Positions 43,960 to 52,932 of a stretch of DNA of 64,000 nt are shown here, piece by piece. Position 1 is the stretch's first letter. Each line of letters begins with the position of its first letter. The notes under the pieces were generated by a model, which made no database searches, was not told the origin of the DNA, and worked only from the letters and a program-made list of their open reading frames with translations. This DNA comes from DASRFA01 sp035651755. Lineage in GTDB: Bacteria > Desulfobacterota > Binatia > UBA12015. The stretch covers positions 434,001 to 498,000 of the forward strand of contig DASRFA010000056.1 of assembly GCA_035651755.1 (NCBI GenBank), given 5' to 3'. The position numbers were made by a program, and so were the translations under genes.

Positions 43960-44930
43960 GCCGGCACCTGGCACGCGACCGTCCCGCCGCGTCCCGGAAG
44001 GCGGCCCGGGGCGACGGCCGCGACCGGAAGCCGCTCCACCGGGGGCAGCATCGCGGCGATCTCCCCGAGCGTCACGACCGGCATGCGGTCGCGGACGCGG
44101 ACGAGCAGCTCGTCGAGGTGCTGCAGGCAGGGCCCGCCCTCGACCTCGGTGTGGATCGTGTGGACGTTGAGCCCGTTCGGCCGAAGCCGCGCCGCGTACT
44201 CGGCTGCGATCGCCGCCGGCGTCGAATCGACGCGTCCCAGGAGCTCGTCGAGCGTCGGCAGCGTCGTCGGCAGCTCGGCCGTGCCCGCGACGTAGCCGCC
44301 CGCCTGCGGTCGGTACGGCGAGTCGCCGCGCGTGTCGCTGCGATAGCGGAAGCCGGCCCGATCGACGGCGCGCAGGCTCTCGCCGGTGCATTGCCAGCCC
44401 GGCGCGGCGAACGCCTGCGGCCGCCGCCCGAGGACCTCGTCGAAGAGCGCCGCGGCGCGCTCGATCTCGGCGGCGACCACCGCCGGCGCGAGATCCGCCA
44501 GCTCGTCGTGCCATCGGACGTGGTCCCAGCCGTGCACGCCGAGCTCGTGACCCGCCCGGTCGATCTCGCGCACGCGCTCGGGTTGCCGTGCGACGATCGG
44601 CGCGCTGGGGAGGAGCGTTCCGCGGAGCATCGTCTCGAGGGGGTAGAGCGACGGCGCACGCGAGCGCACCATCTTCGCGAGGAACCCCTTCTGGCGCAGC
44701 ACGCGCCGGATCGACAGGCCGGTCCGGTCGGGCCCCATCGCGACGAAGAACGTCGCCTGCACGCCGTGGTGCGCGAGCAGCTCGAGGAGGCGCGGCGCGC
44801 CGTCGCGGAGGCCGAGGCGCGTGTCGACGTCCACCTTGAGCGCGAAGACGCCCTGCCAGGGCGCGCGCGCCGGCTCGGCGTCCGAGCCCATGTCGGCCGC
44901 CGCCGCGTGCGCCGTCGCGTGGGCGCTCAC
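43956..44930 (-). CDS. arnD: Polysaccharide deacetylase-type deformylase, ArnD-like
   Basis: 324 residues from a GTG that overlaps the upstream stop (GTGA); ATG at 44891 would drop 13 residues. NodB-type fold: metal Asp pair in LKVDVDTRLG, HGVQATFFVAMGPDRTG, and the His motif ELGVHGWDHVRWHD as in ArnD. It removes the formyl group from undecaprenyl-phosphate-L-Ara4FN. It sits between the ArnA decarboxylase gene and arnT. Confidence 0.88.
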   Translation of the reverse strand: MSAHATAHAAAADMGSDAEPARAPWQGVFALKVDVDTRLGLRDGAPRLLELLAHHGVQATFFVAMGPDRTGLSIRRVLRQKGFLAKMVRSRAPSLYPLETMLRGTLLPSAPIVARQPERVREIDRAGHELGVHGWDHVRWHDELADLAPAVVAAEIERAAALFDEVLGRRPQAFAAPGWQCTGESLRAVDRAGFRYRSDTRGDSPYRPQAGGYVAGTAELPTTLPTLDELLGRVDSTPAAIAAEYAARLRPNGLNVHTIHTEVEGGPCLQHLDELLVRVRDRMPVVTLGEIAAMLPPVERLPVAAVAPGRLPGRGGTVACQVPA

Positions 44931-45880
44931 TGCGTCCGGAACCATTCGATCGTGCGCGCGAGGCCGTCGCGGAGCGACGTCGTCGCCTCGACGCCCAGCA
45001 TCTTCCGCATGCGCGTCACGTCGGGAACGCGCCGCCCGATGTCCTCGTAGCTCGTCCCGTACACCTCCTCCTTCGTCACGAAGCGGATCGTGCTCGTGCT
45101 CCCGGAGAGCTCGATCATGAGCTTCGCGAGATCGAGGATGGAGGTCTCGACGTCGGTGCCGACGTTGAACACCCCGCCGTTCGTGCCGTCCGCGGTGCCG
45201 GCCGCGATCGTCGCCCGCACGGCGTCGTCGATGTAGGTGAAGCAGCGGGTCTGCTTGCCGTCTCCGATCACGGTCAGCGGCTCGCCGCGCAAGAGCTGCC
45301 CCATGAAGATCGTGATGATCCGGCCGACGTCGATCTTGTCGAGGCGCGGGCCGTACACGTTGAAGTAGCGCGTGATCGTCACCGGCAGGCCGAGCTTGTG
45401 GTACGCGAAGCAGAAGTGCTCTCCGACCGCCTTCGAGGTCGAGTAGCACCAGCGGTCGATGCGGGTGGAGCCGAGCACACGGTCGTCGTCTTCCGACCAG
45501 GGCAGCGCGGGATTGCGGCCATAGACCTCGGAGGTCGAGCTGAACACGACCTTCCGGCCGTACTTGAACGCGACCTTCAGCACGTTCTGCGTACCGTTCA
45601 CGTTGACGTTGAGCACCTCGTAGGGATCGCCGACGTAGTGCTCGACGCCGACGACCGCGGCGAGGTGGTAGACGAGGTCGACCTGCGCGACGAGCGAGTC
45701 GAGGATGTCGGTGCTCATCACGCTGTCGCGGACGATCCGGAAGTGGGAGTGCCCGACGAGGTGGCGCACCTTCTGCGTTCCGCCCGGCTCGAGGATGAAG
45801 ACCTCGTCGCCGCGCGCGAGGAGCGCCTCGGCGAGGTGCGACCCGACGAACCCGCCGCCGCCCGTGATGAGAATCTTCAC
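44927..45880 (-). CDS. UDP-glucuronate decarboxylase-type SDR (ArnA C-terminal domain as separate gene)
   Basis: 317 residues, extended short-chain dehydrogenase: NAD motif GGGGFVGSHLAE, catalytic Thr/Ser in FSSTSEVYG and YxxxK in CYSTSKAVGE, followed by RYFNVYGPR. In E. coli this activity (UDP-GlcA to UDP-4-keto-pentose) is the C-terminal half of ArnA; here it is its own gene, with both ends overlapping neighbours by 4 bp. It could also be a UDP-xylose-forming enzyme; context favours the arn route. Starts at GTG. Confidence 0.87.
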   Translation of the reverse strand: MKILITGGGGFVGSHLAEALLARGDEVFILEPGGTQKVRHLVGHSHFRIVRDSVMSTDILDSLVAQVDLVYHLAAVVGVEHYVGDPYEVLNVNVNGTQNVLKVAFKYGRKVVFSSTSEVYGRNPALPWSEDDDRVLGSTRIDRWCYSTSKAVGEHFCFAYHKLGLPVTITRYFNVYGPRLDKIDVGRIITIFMGQLLRGEPLTVIGDGKQTRCFTYIDDAVRATIAAGTADGTNGGVFNVGTDVETSILDLAKLMIELSGSTSTIRFVTKEEVYGTSYEDIGRRVPDVTRMRKMLGVEATTSLRDGLARTIEWFRTQ

Positions 45881-46875
45881 GCCGTTCGCTCCTTGATCTG
45901 CTCGTCGCTCGCGGCGACGCGCGCCCTCGCCTCACGGGCAACCGCACCGTCGATCGCGACGGCGTCGAGCCGGCCGCCGTCGCGGACGCCGGCCTCGCGC
46001 GCCCACTCGCCGCCGGTCATCCGCCGACCCCGCCAGCCGACCGCGACCAGCGCGAGCGCGCCGTCGCCGGTCGCGACCACGGGAGCGCCGTCGGCGAGGC
46101 GCATCTCCCCGGGCTCCGCCGCGGTCGCGGGGGCGGTCTCCGCCCACCACACGATCAAATGCTCGCCGGACCAGGTCGTGAACGCGCCCGGCCACGGATC
46201 GGTCACCGCCCGCACGAGGTTCCGGATCCGCTCCGCGGGCCACCGCCAGTCGATGGCGCCGTCGCTCGGACGCCGCCCGCCGAAGTAGCTGGAGCGCGCG
46301 TGGTCCTGCGGCCAGCGCGGCGCGCGCCCGGCCGCGAGCAGCGGGTACGCCGCGCGCACCACCGCGCGCGCTTCCGCCGCGAGCTTCCGCGTCAGCGTGA
46401 GCGCGGTGTCGTCGCGCGCGATCGCGACCCGGCGCTGCGCCACGATGTCGCCGTGGTCGGGCTTCTCGTCCATGTAGTGGAGAGTGACGCCGGTCTCGCT
46501 TTCGCCGTTCACGAGGACCCAGTTGACCGGCGCCCGGCCGCGATAGCGCGGCAGGAGCGAGCCGTGCAGGTTGAGCGCGCCCGCGCTCGCGAGCCCGAGC
46601 ACCGCGGGCCGGAGCATCTGGCGGTAGTAGAACGAGAACAGCAGCTCGGGTCGGACGGCTGCGATCTCCGCGACGGCTTCCGGAGCGTTCGGGTCCTCCG
46701 GCGCGATCACGGGCACGCCTGCGCTCCGCGCCCGCTCCGCGACCGAGGCGAACCAGATCGACTCGCCCGGAGCGTCGCGGTGGGTGACGACGAGGCGGAG
46801 GTCGGCTCCGATCGCGAGCAGCTCGTCGAGGCAGGCGTGGCCGACCTCGCTGTAGGCGCAGACCACCGTGCGCAC
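45877..46875 (-). CDS. Formyltransferase (ArnA N-terminal domain as separate gene)
   Basis: 332 residues with the formyl-THF-dependent transferase fold. Catalytic residues are in LNLHGSLLPRYRGRAPVNW (Asn, His) and EKPDHGDIVAQ (Asp), and an OB-type C-terminal domain follows. The motif is closer to ArnA than to Fmt (HYMDEKPDHGDI). It should formylate UDP-L-Ara4N, the step that drives the pathway forward. Starts at GTG 11 bp after the glycosyltransferase stop and ends overlapping the decarboxylase start. Confidence 0.87.
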   Translation of the reverse strand: MRTVVCAYSEVGHACLDELLAIGADLRLVVTHRDAPGESIWFASVAERARSAGVPVIAPEDPNAPEAVAEIAAVRPELLFSFYYRQMLRPAVLGLASAGALNLHGSLLPRYRGRAPVNWVLVNGESETGVTLHYMDEKPDHGDIVAQRRVAIARDDTALTLTRKLAAEARAVVRAAYPLLAAGRAPRWPQDHARSSYFGGRRPSDGAIDWRWPAERIRNLVRAVTDPWPGAFTTWSGEHLIVWWAETAPATAAEPGEMRLADGAPVVATGDGALALVAVGWRGRRMTGGEWAREAGVRDGGRLDAVAIDGAVAREARARVAASDEQIKERTA

Positions 46876-46886
46876 GGCGGTGCCGC

Positions 46887-47888
46887 TCAGCCCGCCGCGT
46901 CCTCGCGCGGGCTTCCGTTCCGGACGACCTCGCGGATCTGGAAGATCGGCCGTCGCCGCACCTCCGCGTAGATGCGCCCGACGTATTCCCCGACGAGGCC
47001 GACGGCCAGCAGAAGGACTCCCACGAACGCGAACAGGATCGCGAACAGCGTGAACACGCCCTCGCTCTCCGGCCCGACGAAGAGCCGGCGGACGAACAGG
47101 AAGATCGCGAACGCCACCCCCAGGATCGCGATCACGACGCCCGAGAGGCTCACGAGCTGGATCGGAAGGAGAGAGAAGCCGGTGACGAGGTCGAAGCCGA
47201 GGCGCATCAGGCGGAGCGGCGAGTACTTCGATCGCCCGACCTCGCGCTCGTCGTGCGCGACGTCGATCTCGACCGGCCGGCGCGCGAGCATCGTCGCGAG
47301 CGCCGGGATGAACGACGACTGCTCGCCGAGCTCCACGATCTCGCGGGCGACCTCGCGCGAGTAGCCGCGCAGCATGCAGCCGTAGTCGCTCATCGCGACG
47401 CCGAGGCTCGCGGTCGTGACGCGGTTCACGAGCGACGAAACGCCCTTCCGGAGCCACGGGTCCTGGCGATGGGCTCGCACCGACCCGACGTAGTCGTGCC
47501 CGCGGCGCATCTCGGCGACGAGGCGGGGGATCTCCTCGGGCGGGTTCTGGAGGTCCGCGTCGAGCGTGACCACGTAGCGCCCGCGCACGACCGAGAAGCC
47601 GGCGAGCACGGCGGGGTGCTGTCCGAAGTTGCGCGACAGCTCGACCGCGACGACCTCGGGGTGCGCGGCCGCGAGCCCGCGCAGGATCTCGGCGGAGCGG
47701 TCGCTCGAGCCGTCGTCGACGAGCACGAGCTCCCACGACTCGCCCGCGAGCGCGGCCGCGACCTTCGCGTGCAGCTCGTGGAGCGTGCCCTCCTCGTTGA
47801 AGACCGGCACGACGACCGAGATCTCGGGCGCCGGACGGCCGGTCGCGAGCCCGAGCTCTCGACCTTCGCCGCTGCGGGTCGCGATCAT
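46887..47888 (-). CDS. arnC: Undecaprenyl-phosphate glycosyltransferase, ArnC-like (GT2)
   Basis: 333 residues. GT2 domain (SVVVPVFNEEGTLHELH, VDDGSSDRSAEIL, TLDADLQNPPEEIP) and two C-terminal membrane helices (LPIQLVSLSGVVIAILGV, FTLFAILFAFVGVLLLAVG). It attaches 4-deoxy-4-formamido-L-arabinose to undecaprenyl phosphate. The ATG overlaps the arnB stop by 4 bp. The DXD-like DADLQNPP and the helix pair match ArnC/DPM1-type enzymes. Confidence 0.9.
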   Translation of the reverse strand: MIATRSGEGRELGLATGRPAPEISVVVPVFNEEGTLHELHAKVAAALAGESWELVLVDDGSSDRSAEILRGLAAAHPEVVAVELSRNFGQHPAVLAGFSVVRGRYVVTLDADLQNPPEEIPRLVAEMRRGHDYVGSVRAHRQDPWLRKGVSSLVNRVTTASLGVAMSDYGCMLRGYSREVAREIVELGEQSSFIPALATMLARRPVEIDVAHDEREVGRSKYSPLRLMRLGFDLVTGFSLLPIQLVSLSGVVIAILGVAFAIFLFVRRLFVGPESEGVFTLFAILFAFVGVLLLAVGLVGEYVGRIYAEVRRRPIFQIREVVRNGSPREDAAG

Positions 47889-49078
47889 GCGCGCGCCGCG
47901 ACGGTCGCGTCCGAGCGCGCGCCCGCGCCGGCGCGTGCGTGCTCGCGCAGCACGCGCGAGAGCGCGTCGACGACGAAGTCGACGTCGCCCTCGGTCATGT
48001 CCGGGAAGAGCGGGAGCGTGAGGATGCGGCGGTGCGCCTCGGTCGCGACCGGGAGCGGCGGGCCGTCGGCCGCGAACGGGCGGTAGAGCGACTGCAGGTG
48101 GAGCGGGACGAAGTGCAGGCCGGCGCCGACGCCGGCGGCGCGAAGCGCCGCGATCACGCCGTCGCGGTCGATCGCGAGCGCGTCCGGCTCGATCGCGACC
48201 ACCAGGATGTGCCAGGCGTGCTCGTGCGGGTACGGCGCGCGTCCGAGCGGTGCGACGAACGGAACGGCCGCCAGCCGCTCGCGGTAAGCGTCCGCGAGCG
48301 CGCGCCGGCGCGCGTTCATCTCGTCGAGGCGCGCGAGCTGGTGGATGCCGATCGCGGCCTGGAGGTCGCTCATGTTGTACTTGAAGCCGGCCTCGACGAC
48401 GTCGTACGCCGCGGGCCCGCGGCCCCCGAAGCGGCTCTCGGGCGTCTGCGCGATGCCGTGGAAGCGGAGCAGCTTGACGCGCTCCGCGATCGCGTCCGAG
48501 TCGGTCGTGACGGCTCCGCCCTCGCCGGTCGTGACGTTCTTCGCGGGGTGGAAGCTGAACATCGTCGCGTCGGCGAACGAGCCGATCGCGCGGCCCTTGT
48601 AGGTCGCGCCGAGGGCGTGCGCCGCGTCCTCGACGAGCCGGAGGCCGCGATCGCGCGCGAGCACGAGGAACGCGTCCTCGTCGCACGGCTGCCCCGCGAA
48701 GTGGACGGGCAGGATCGCGCGCGTCCGGGGGGTGATCGCCTCGGCGGCACGCGCCGGGTCGAGGTTCAGGGTGTCGGGTTCGACGTCCGCGAAGACCGGG
48801 CGGGCGCCCGCATGGAGCAGCACGTTCGCGGTCGCGACCCACGTCATCGGGGTCGTCACGACCTCGTCTCCCGGCCCGATGCCGCACCCGAGGACCGCGA
48901 GGTGGAGGGCGGCCGTCCCGGTGACTGCGCCGAGCGCATGGCGGACGTGCAGCCGGTCGGCGAGCGCTTCCTCGAAGCGCGCCGCTCGCGGGCCCGTCGC
49001 GAGCCATCCCGACCGCAAGCAGGCCTCGACCTCGGCAATCTCGGCCTCGCTCAGCGAAGGGCGGGCGTACGGCAGCAT
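47885..49078 (-). CDS. arnB: UDP-4-keto-pentose aminotransferase, ArnB-like (DegT/DnrJ)
   Basis: 397 residues, PLP enzyme of the DegT/DnrJ/EryC1 family. The PLP Lys is in SFHPAKNVTTGEGGAV; other motifs are ATGPRAARFEEALA and HFAGQPCDEDAF with EDAAHALGA. It converts UDP-4-keto-pentose to UDP-L-Ara4N with glutamate. First gene of the arn operon as transcribed; ATG at 49078 has GAAGAG just upstream. The region behind it (49079-49212) is divergent with the phasin-like gene. Confidence 0.9.
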   Translation of the reverse strand: MLPYARPSLSEAEIAEVEACLRSGWLATGPRAARFEEALADRLHVRHALGAVTGTAALHLAVLGCGIGPGDEVVTTPMTWVATANVLLHAGARPVFADVEPDTLNLDPARAAEAITPRTRAILPVHFAGQPCDEDAFLVLARDRGLRLVEDAAHALGATYKGRAIGSFADATMFSFHPAKNVTTGEGGAVTTDSDAIAERVKLLRFHGIAQTPESRFGGRGPAAYDVVEAGFKYNMSDLQAAIGIHQLARLDEMNARRRALADAYRERLAAVPFVAPLGRAPYPHEHAWHILVVAIEPDALAIDRDGVIAALRAAGVGAGLHFVPLHLQSLYRPFAADGPPLPVATEAHRRILTLPLFPDMTEGDVDFVVDALSRVLREHARAGAGARSDATVAARA

Positions 49079-49212
49079 CTCTTCATGGTCGGTACCAGAC
49101 GTCGGCCGGCGTCGGCAAATCAGGCCACCGGGAGTATCCTGAATGAAAAAGGAGTTGGACGACCTTGCGAAGATGACGCGGCGTGTTATCTGCTTGGAAG
49201 GAGGTGGACACC

Positions 49213-49647
49213 ATGGCCACAAAGGCTCATGAGCAATCTTTCTGGGCGCCCTTCACGGGTGCCGTGGAGCAGGCGAGCGAGCGTGCGAAGGACCTGAACA
49301 AGCAGGCGCGGAAGATCGCGCGTCGCACGGCCGACGAGCTGCGCTCGCGGTCGGAGGCGGCGATCCAGGCGGCACAGCACCGCTCGGAGCGCACGCTCAA
49401 GATCGTGCGCAAGAACCTGACGAACGCGCAAAAGGCGCTCGACGTTCAGAGCGATCAGCTCACCCGTCTGATCGAGTCGGCGCGGCGTCAGCTCGGCCCG
49501 CTCGAGAACGAGCTGCGGCGGCGCTTCGAGGCGGTCGCGCGCGGTCTCAACCTGGCGCTCGACGAGGACGTCGAGGCACTTCGGCGGAAGATCGCGTCGC
49601 TCGAGAAGCGGGTGAGCGAGATCGCCCGCGAGAGCAAGGCCGCTTGA
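49213..49647 (+). CDS. Phasin-like coiled-coil protein
   Basis: 144 residues, highly charged and helical throughout (KDLNKQARKIARRTADELRSR, LDEDVEALRRKIASLEKRVSEI), with no Cys. The AKAHEQSFWAPFTGAVEQASERAK start resembles phasins, which coat polyhydroxyalkanoate granules, or other amphipathic surface proteins. GGAGGTGG directly precedes the ATG at 7 bp, a very strong site implying high expression. The assignment is by composition and layout; no PHA synthase is in the window. Confidence 0.6.
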   Translation: MATKAHEQSFWAPFTGAVEQASERAKDLNKQARKIARRTADELRSRSEAAIQAAQHRSERTLKIVRKNLTNAQKALDVQSDQLTRLIESARRQLGPLENELRRRFEAVARGLNLALDEDVEALRRKIASLEKRVSEIARESKAA

Positions 49648-49899
49648 CCGGCGAACCGCTCTTGCGGTGACCGACTGCGGTGGAGCGAGCCCGTCGGCTC
49701 TCGCCTCGCTCCACCGCTCCCGCGTCCAGCGACAGCCGGCCGCGATCGTGGCCGCGGCGTCGTCCGGTGCGTCGGACGCGCCATCAAACGAGGGGATCGC
49801 TCCTCTCGCGCCGTCGGGCAAAGCCCGCCGGGGCCCCAAGCTATCGAACGAGCGGATCGCTCCCCGCGGGCTCGCTCCGCTCGCTTCGAGGCAAAGCTC

Positions 49900-50235
49900 C
49901 TAAGCGGCTGAGGACGTCTTGCCTTTGGCGGGCTTGTCCTTGGGCGAAGAAGCTTCCTTCGAGCCGCCGCCCGCGTCCGCCTTCGCGGATGCGGAGTCGC
50001 CGCTGCCGTTCGACTTGGAGTCGCCGGACCCGCCGTCCTTGCCCTCCGCCGGCTTTCCCTTCTTCGCGTAGTCGGTGACGTACCAGCCGGTGCCCTTCAG
50101 CTGGAAGGCGGTCGAGGACACGAGCTTGGAGACCTTTGCCTTGCACGTCGGGCATTTGCGCAGCGGCTTGTCCGTGATCTTCTGCATCACGTCGAAGTCC
50201 CCGCACTTGGGGCAGCGGTACTCGTAGATCGGCAT
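49900..50235 (-). CDS. FmdB-family zinc-ribbon protein
   Basis: 111 residues. The N-terminal 40 residues are the FmdB/CxxC regulatory ribbon: MPIYEYRCPKCGDFDVMQK ... LRKCPTCK, four Cys for one zinc. A Ser/Gly/Lys-rich tail of about 55 residues is disordered. A GAGGAGA site precedes the ATG. It follows yggT in the maf-yggS/proC/yggT cluster and is often found near such housekeeping genes; role unknown. Confidence 0.85.
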   Translation of the reverse strand: MPIYEYRCPKCGDFDVMQKITDKPLRKCPTCKAKVSKLVSSTAFQLKGTGWYVTDYAKKGKPAEGKDGGSGDSKSNGSGDSASAKADAGGGSKEASSPKDKPAKGKTSSAA

Positions 50236-50268
50236 CGCGTCTCCTCGGCCCGAAAGGCGGCCGCGCGG

Positions 50269-50595
50269 TCACATTAAGAACGCGCCGCTGGGTTGTCCAC
50301 CCACACGCAGCGCGAGCTGGCGGAGGGTCGGGACGAGGAAGATCTGCAGGAACTGGATGAGCAGCAGGACCACGATCGGCGTGAAATCGATGCCGCCGAA
50401 GTAGAGCGGGATGACGCGCCGGATTCGGTACATGACCGGCTCCGTCGCGGCGCGGAGGAAACGGACGATCGGGTTGTAGGGGTCGGGGTTGACCCAGGAG
50501 AGCACGGCGGAAGCGATCACGATCCACCAGTAGATCGAGAGCACCGCGTTCACGATCTCCGCGACCGCGAGCAGGAAGTTGGTCAGGACGAACAC
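50269..50595 (-). CDS. yggT: YggT family membrane protein
   Basis: 108 residues from a GTG, two membrane-helix pairs (FLLAVAEIVNAVLSIYWWIV and IDFTPIVVLLLIQFLQIFLV) around the family motif SWVNPDPYNPIVRFLRAATEPVM. YggT proteins are small inner-membrane proteins often next to yggS and proC, as here; function debated (osmotic or division-linked). Confidence 0.88.
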   Translation of the reverse strand: MFVLTNFLLAVAEIVNAVLSIYWWIVIASAVLSWVNPDPYNPIVRFLRAATEPVMYRIRRVIPLYFGGIDFTPIVVLLLIQFLQIFLVPTLRQLALRVGGQPSGAFLM

Positions 50596-50617
50596 GGGGG
50601 CCCCTTTCCGCGCCGCG

Positions 50618-51442
50618 TCAGACGCCCGACAGCTCGCGCGACCGACGCGTCGCGGCGGCGACCGCCGCACCCACGGCGGCCGCGAAACCGGACGCCTCGA
50701 GCGCGGCCAGCCCGGCCTGCGTGGTGCCGCCGGGCGAGGTGACCATGGCCCGGAGTTTCTCGACCGGCTCGCCCGACTCGACCCACAGCGCGGCCGAGCC
50801 GAGGAGCGTCTGCCGCACCAGGCGAAGGGCCGTCTCGGGCGGCAGGCCGGCTGCCTCCCCGGCGCGCAGCATCGCCTCGGCGTACGCGAAGAAGAATCCG
50901 GGGCCGCTCCCGCTGACGGCGGTCACGGCGTCGAGCATGCCCTCGTCGTCGACGACGACGGCGTCCCCGACGCAGCGGAAGATCCGCTCCGCGAGCGCGA
51001 CGTCGGCGCCGGTGGCCGTCGCTGCCGGGACGAGGACCGTCATCCCGCGGCGGACGAGCGCCGGCGTGTTCGGCATGGCGCGGACCGCCCGCGTCGCGGA
51101 CCCGAGGCCGCGCGCGAGCGCGGCGAGCGGAATTCCCGCGGCGATCGAGATCACCAGGTGGCGCGCCTCGAGCACGCGTGCGAGGTCGGCGAGCACCGCA
51201 GGCATCACCTGCGGCTTGACGGCGAGCACCAGCGTGTCGGCGGCACGGGCGAGCGCAGCGAAGTCGGCGACAGGCTCGCCGCCGGTCTCGGCGCGAAAGC
51301 GCTCGCACGCGCCCGCGTCCGGGTCGGTCGCGAGCAGCCGCACCGTCCCGGTCTCGCCCGCGTCGCGCTCGAAGCCGGCGCGAAGCCCGCCGCCGAGCGC
51401 GCGCGCCATGTTCCCCGCGCCGACGAAGCCGATCGTCGTCAT
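50618..51442 (-). CDS. proC: Pyrroline-5-carboxylate reductase
   Basis: 274 residues. Rossmann motif GFVGAGNMARALGGGL, NADP-related loop, VKPQVM, and the C-terminal signature (VTAVSGSGPGFFFAYAEA, VTSPGGTTQAGLAALE). It makes proline from pyrroline-5-carboxylate. Its ATG overlaps the stop of the Maf-YggS gene (ATGA). The order yggS-proC-yggT is widespread in bacteria. Confidence 0.95.
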   Translation of the reverse strand: MTTIGFVGAGNMARALGGGLRAGFERDAGETGTVRLLATDPDAGACERFRAETGGEPVADFAALARAADTLVLAVKPQVMPAVLADLARVLEARHLVISIAAGIPLAALARGLGSATRAVRAMPNTPALVRRGMTVLVPAATATGADVALAERIFRCVGDAVVVDDEGMLDAVTAVSGSGPGFFFAYAEAMLRAGEAAGLPPETALRLVRQTLLGSAALWVESGEPVEKLRAMVTSPGGTTQAGLAALEASGFAAAVGAAVAAATRRSRELSGV

Positions 51443-52800
51443 GCCGGACCTCGCGTCGCGCGCGGCGGGCGCGGGCCGAAGATCGCCGTGCCGATGCGCA
51501 GCAGCGTCGCGCCGGCGGCGACCGCGCTCGGGTAGTCGCCGCTCATTCCCATCGACAGCTCCCGCAGGCGCTCGTAGCCGATCGCGCGGAGCCGGTGCAA
51601 CGCGGACGCGAGCTCCTCGAACGCGGCGCGCGTCGCGGCGGCGTCCGCGTCGGCCGGGCCGATCGTCATGAGCCCCTCGACGGACAATTCCGGGATGCGG
51701 GCGAGCTCGCCGACCAGACGCTCGACCTCGTCCGGAGCGATGCCCGACTTCGCGGGGTCGCGCGCGACGTTCACCTGCACGAGGACGCGCGCGGGCGCCG
51801 CGGAGGACGCACGCGCCCCGAGCGCCTGCGCGAGGTCGAGCCGATGCACGGTGTGGACGACGTCGAACGTGCGCGCGGCGAGCGCCGCCTTGTTCCGCTG
51901 AAGCGGGCCGATGAGGTGCCAGCGCGGGGCGGCGTTCGCGGTCGCAGCGCCGGACGGAGCGCGGACGTCCGACGCGCCGGCCGGTGGCCCCGCTTCGCGG
52001 GTCGCCTGCGCGAGCGCGGCGCGCTTCGCGGCCGCCTCCTGGACGTAGTTCTCGCCGAGGTGCCGCGCGCCGGCGCCGACCGCGGCCGCGAGCGACGCCG
52101 CGGGCTGCCCCTTCCCGACCGCGACGATCGCGACCTCGTCCGCCTGGCGCCCGCAGCCGACCGCGAGGCCGGCGACCTCCGATCGGAGCGCGCGCCAGCG
52201 GAGCGCGATCGCCTCCGCGGGCAGAGGCGCCCCCGGCTCCGGGATCCCGAGCCGGCGCGCGAGAACCTCCGCCTCCTCGAGCGGAAGCCCGATGACCCCG
52301 GTCGTCGATCCGTCGACCGCGCACACGAACGACGGCGGCCCCGCCTGGATCGCGTATGCGCCGGCCTTGTCGAGCGCTTCTCCGGTCGCGACCCAGTCGG
52401 CGATCTCGCGATCGCCGAGCGGCCGGAAGCGGACGCGGCTCCGGCTCATCGCGGCGGCTCGCGTCTCGCCGTCGCGCGCCCACGCGACGGCGGTCAGCAC
52501 GACGTGCTCGCGCCCCGCGAGGCGCGCGAGCATCGCCGCGGCCGCGCGCTCGTCCGCCGGCTTCCCGAGGACGTCGCGTCCGAGCACGACGATCGTATCC
52601 GCGGCGAGCACCCAGGCATCGCGCGCTTCGGCGCTCACCCGGCGCGCCTTCTCGTCGGCCATGCGGCGCGCATACGTCTCCGGCTCCTCGTCCGGCATCC
52701 GCGTCTCGTCGACGTCCGCGGGCCGCACCTCGAAAGGATACGCGATGCGCGCGACGAGCTCGCGGCGACGCGGCGATCCCGACGCGAGCACGACGCGCAT
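51439..52800 (-). CDS. Maf nucleotide pyrophosphatase fused to YggS-type PLP-homeostasis protein
   Basis: 453 residues. Residues 1-190 are Maf: ASGSPRRRELV at the start, VLAADTIVVLG, GAYAIQAGPPSFVCAVDGS with the conserved Gln/Gly region; Maf enzymes hydrolyse modified or canonical nucleoside triphosphates. Residues about 200-453 are the YggS/PROSC barrel: VAIVAVGKGQP (PLP Lys), LGENYVQEA, WHLIGPLQRNK, VLVQVNVARDPAKSG, MGMSGDYPSAVAAGATLLRIGTAIFG. YggS carries PLP without known catalysis. The two are normally separate genes. Ends overlapping proC. Confidence 0.9.
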   Translation of the reverse strand: MRVVLASGSPRRRELVARIAYPFEVRPADVDETRMPDEEPETYARRMADEKARRVSAEARDAWVLAADTIVVLGRDVLGKPADERAAAAMLARLAGREHVVLTAVAWARDGETRAAAMSRSRVRFRPLGDREIADWVATGEALDKAGAYAIQAGPPSFVCAVDGSTTGVIGLPLEEAEVLARRLGIPEPGAPLPAEAIALRWRALRSEVAGLAVGCGRQADEVAIVAVGKGQPAASLAAAVGAGARHLGENYVQEAAAKRAALAQATREAGPPAGASDVRAPSGAATANAAPRWHLIGPLQRNKAALAARTFDVVHTVHRLDLAQALGARASSAAPARVLVQVNVARDPAKSGIAPDEVERLVGELARIPELSVEGLMTIGPADADAAATRAAFEELASALHRLRAIGYERLRELSMGMSGDYPSAVAAGATLLRIGTAIFGPRPPRATRGPA

Positions 52801-52932
52801 CCCCGCGGTTTAGGCGTTGGCGGCGCGCCCGTCGACGCCGCGGCGTTGACGCGCGGGACCTTCCCCCGTACGGTTCGGCGAGCTCGGCGGCCGTCGGAAA
52901 GACCGCCTCGCGGACGACGAGGAGGGGTGGCG

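Noticed and set aside
49165..49192. TTGCGA-N16-TATCTG promoter for the phasin-like gene
   Set aside because: Transcription would begin at about 49199, inside the ribosome site, leaving almost no leader.
49648..49899. Imperfect repeats of a GAGCGGATCGCTCC-type unit
   Set aside because: Two diverged copies only; likely low-complexity GC-rich spacer, no mobile-element ends.
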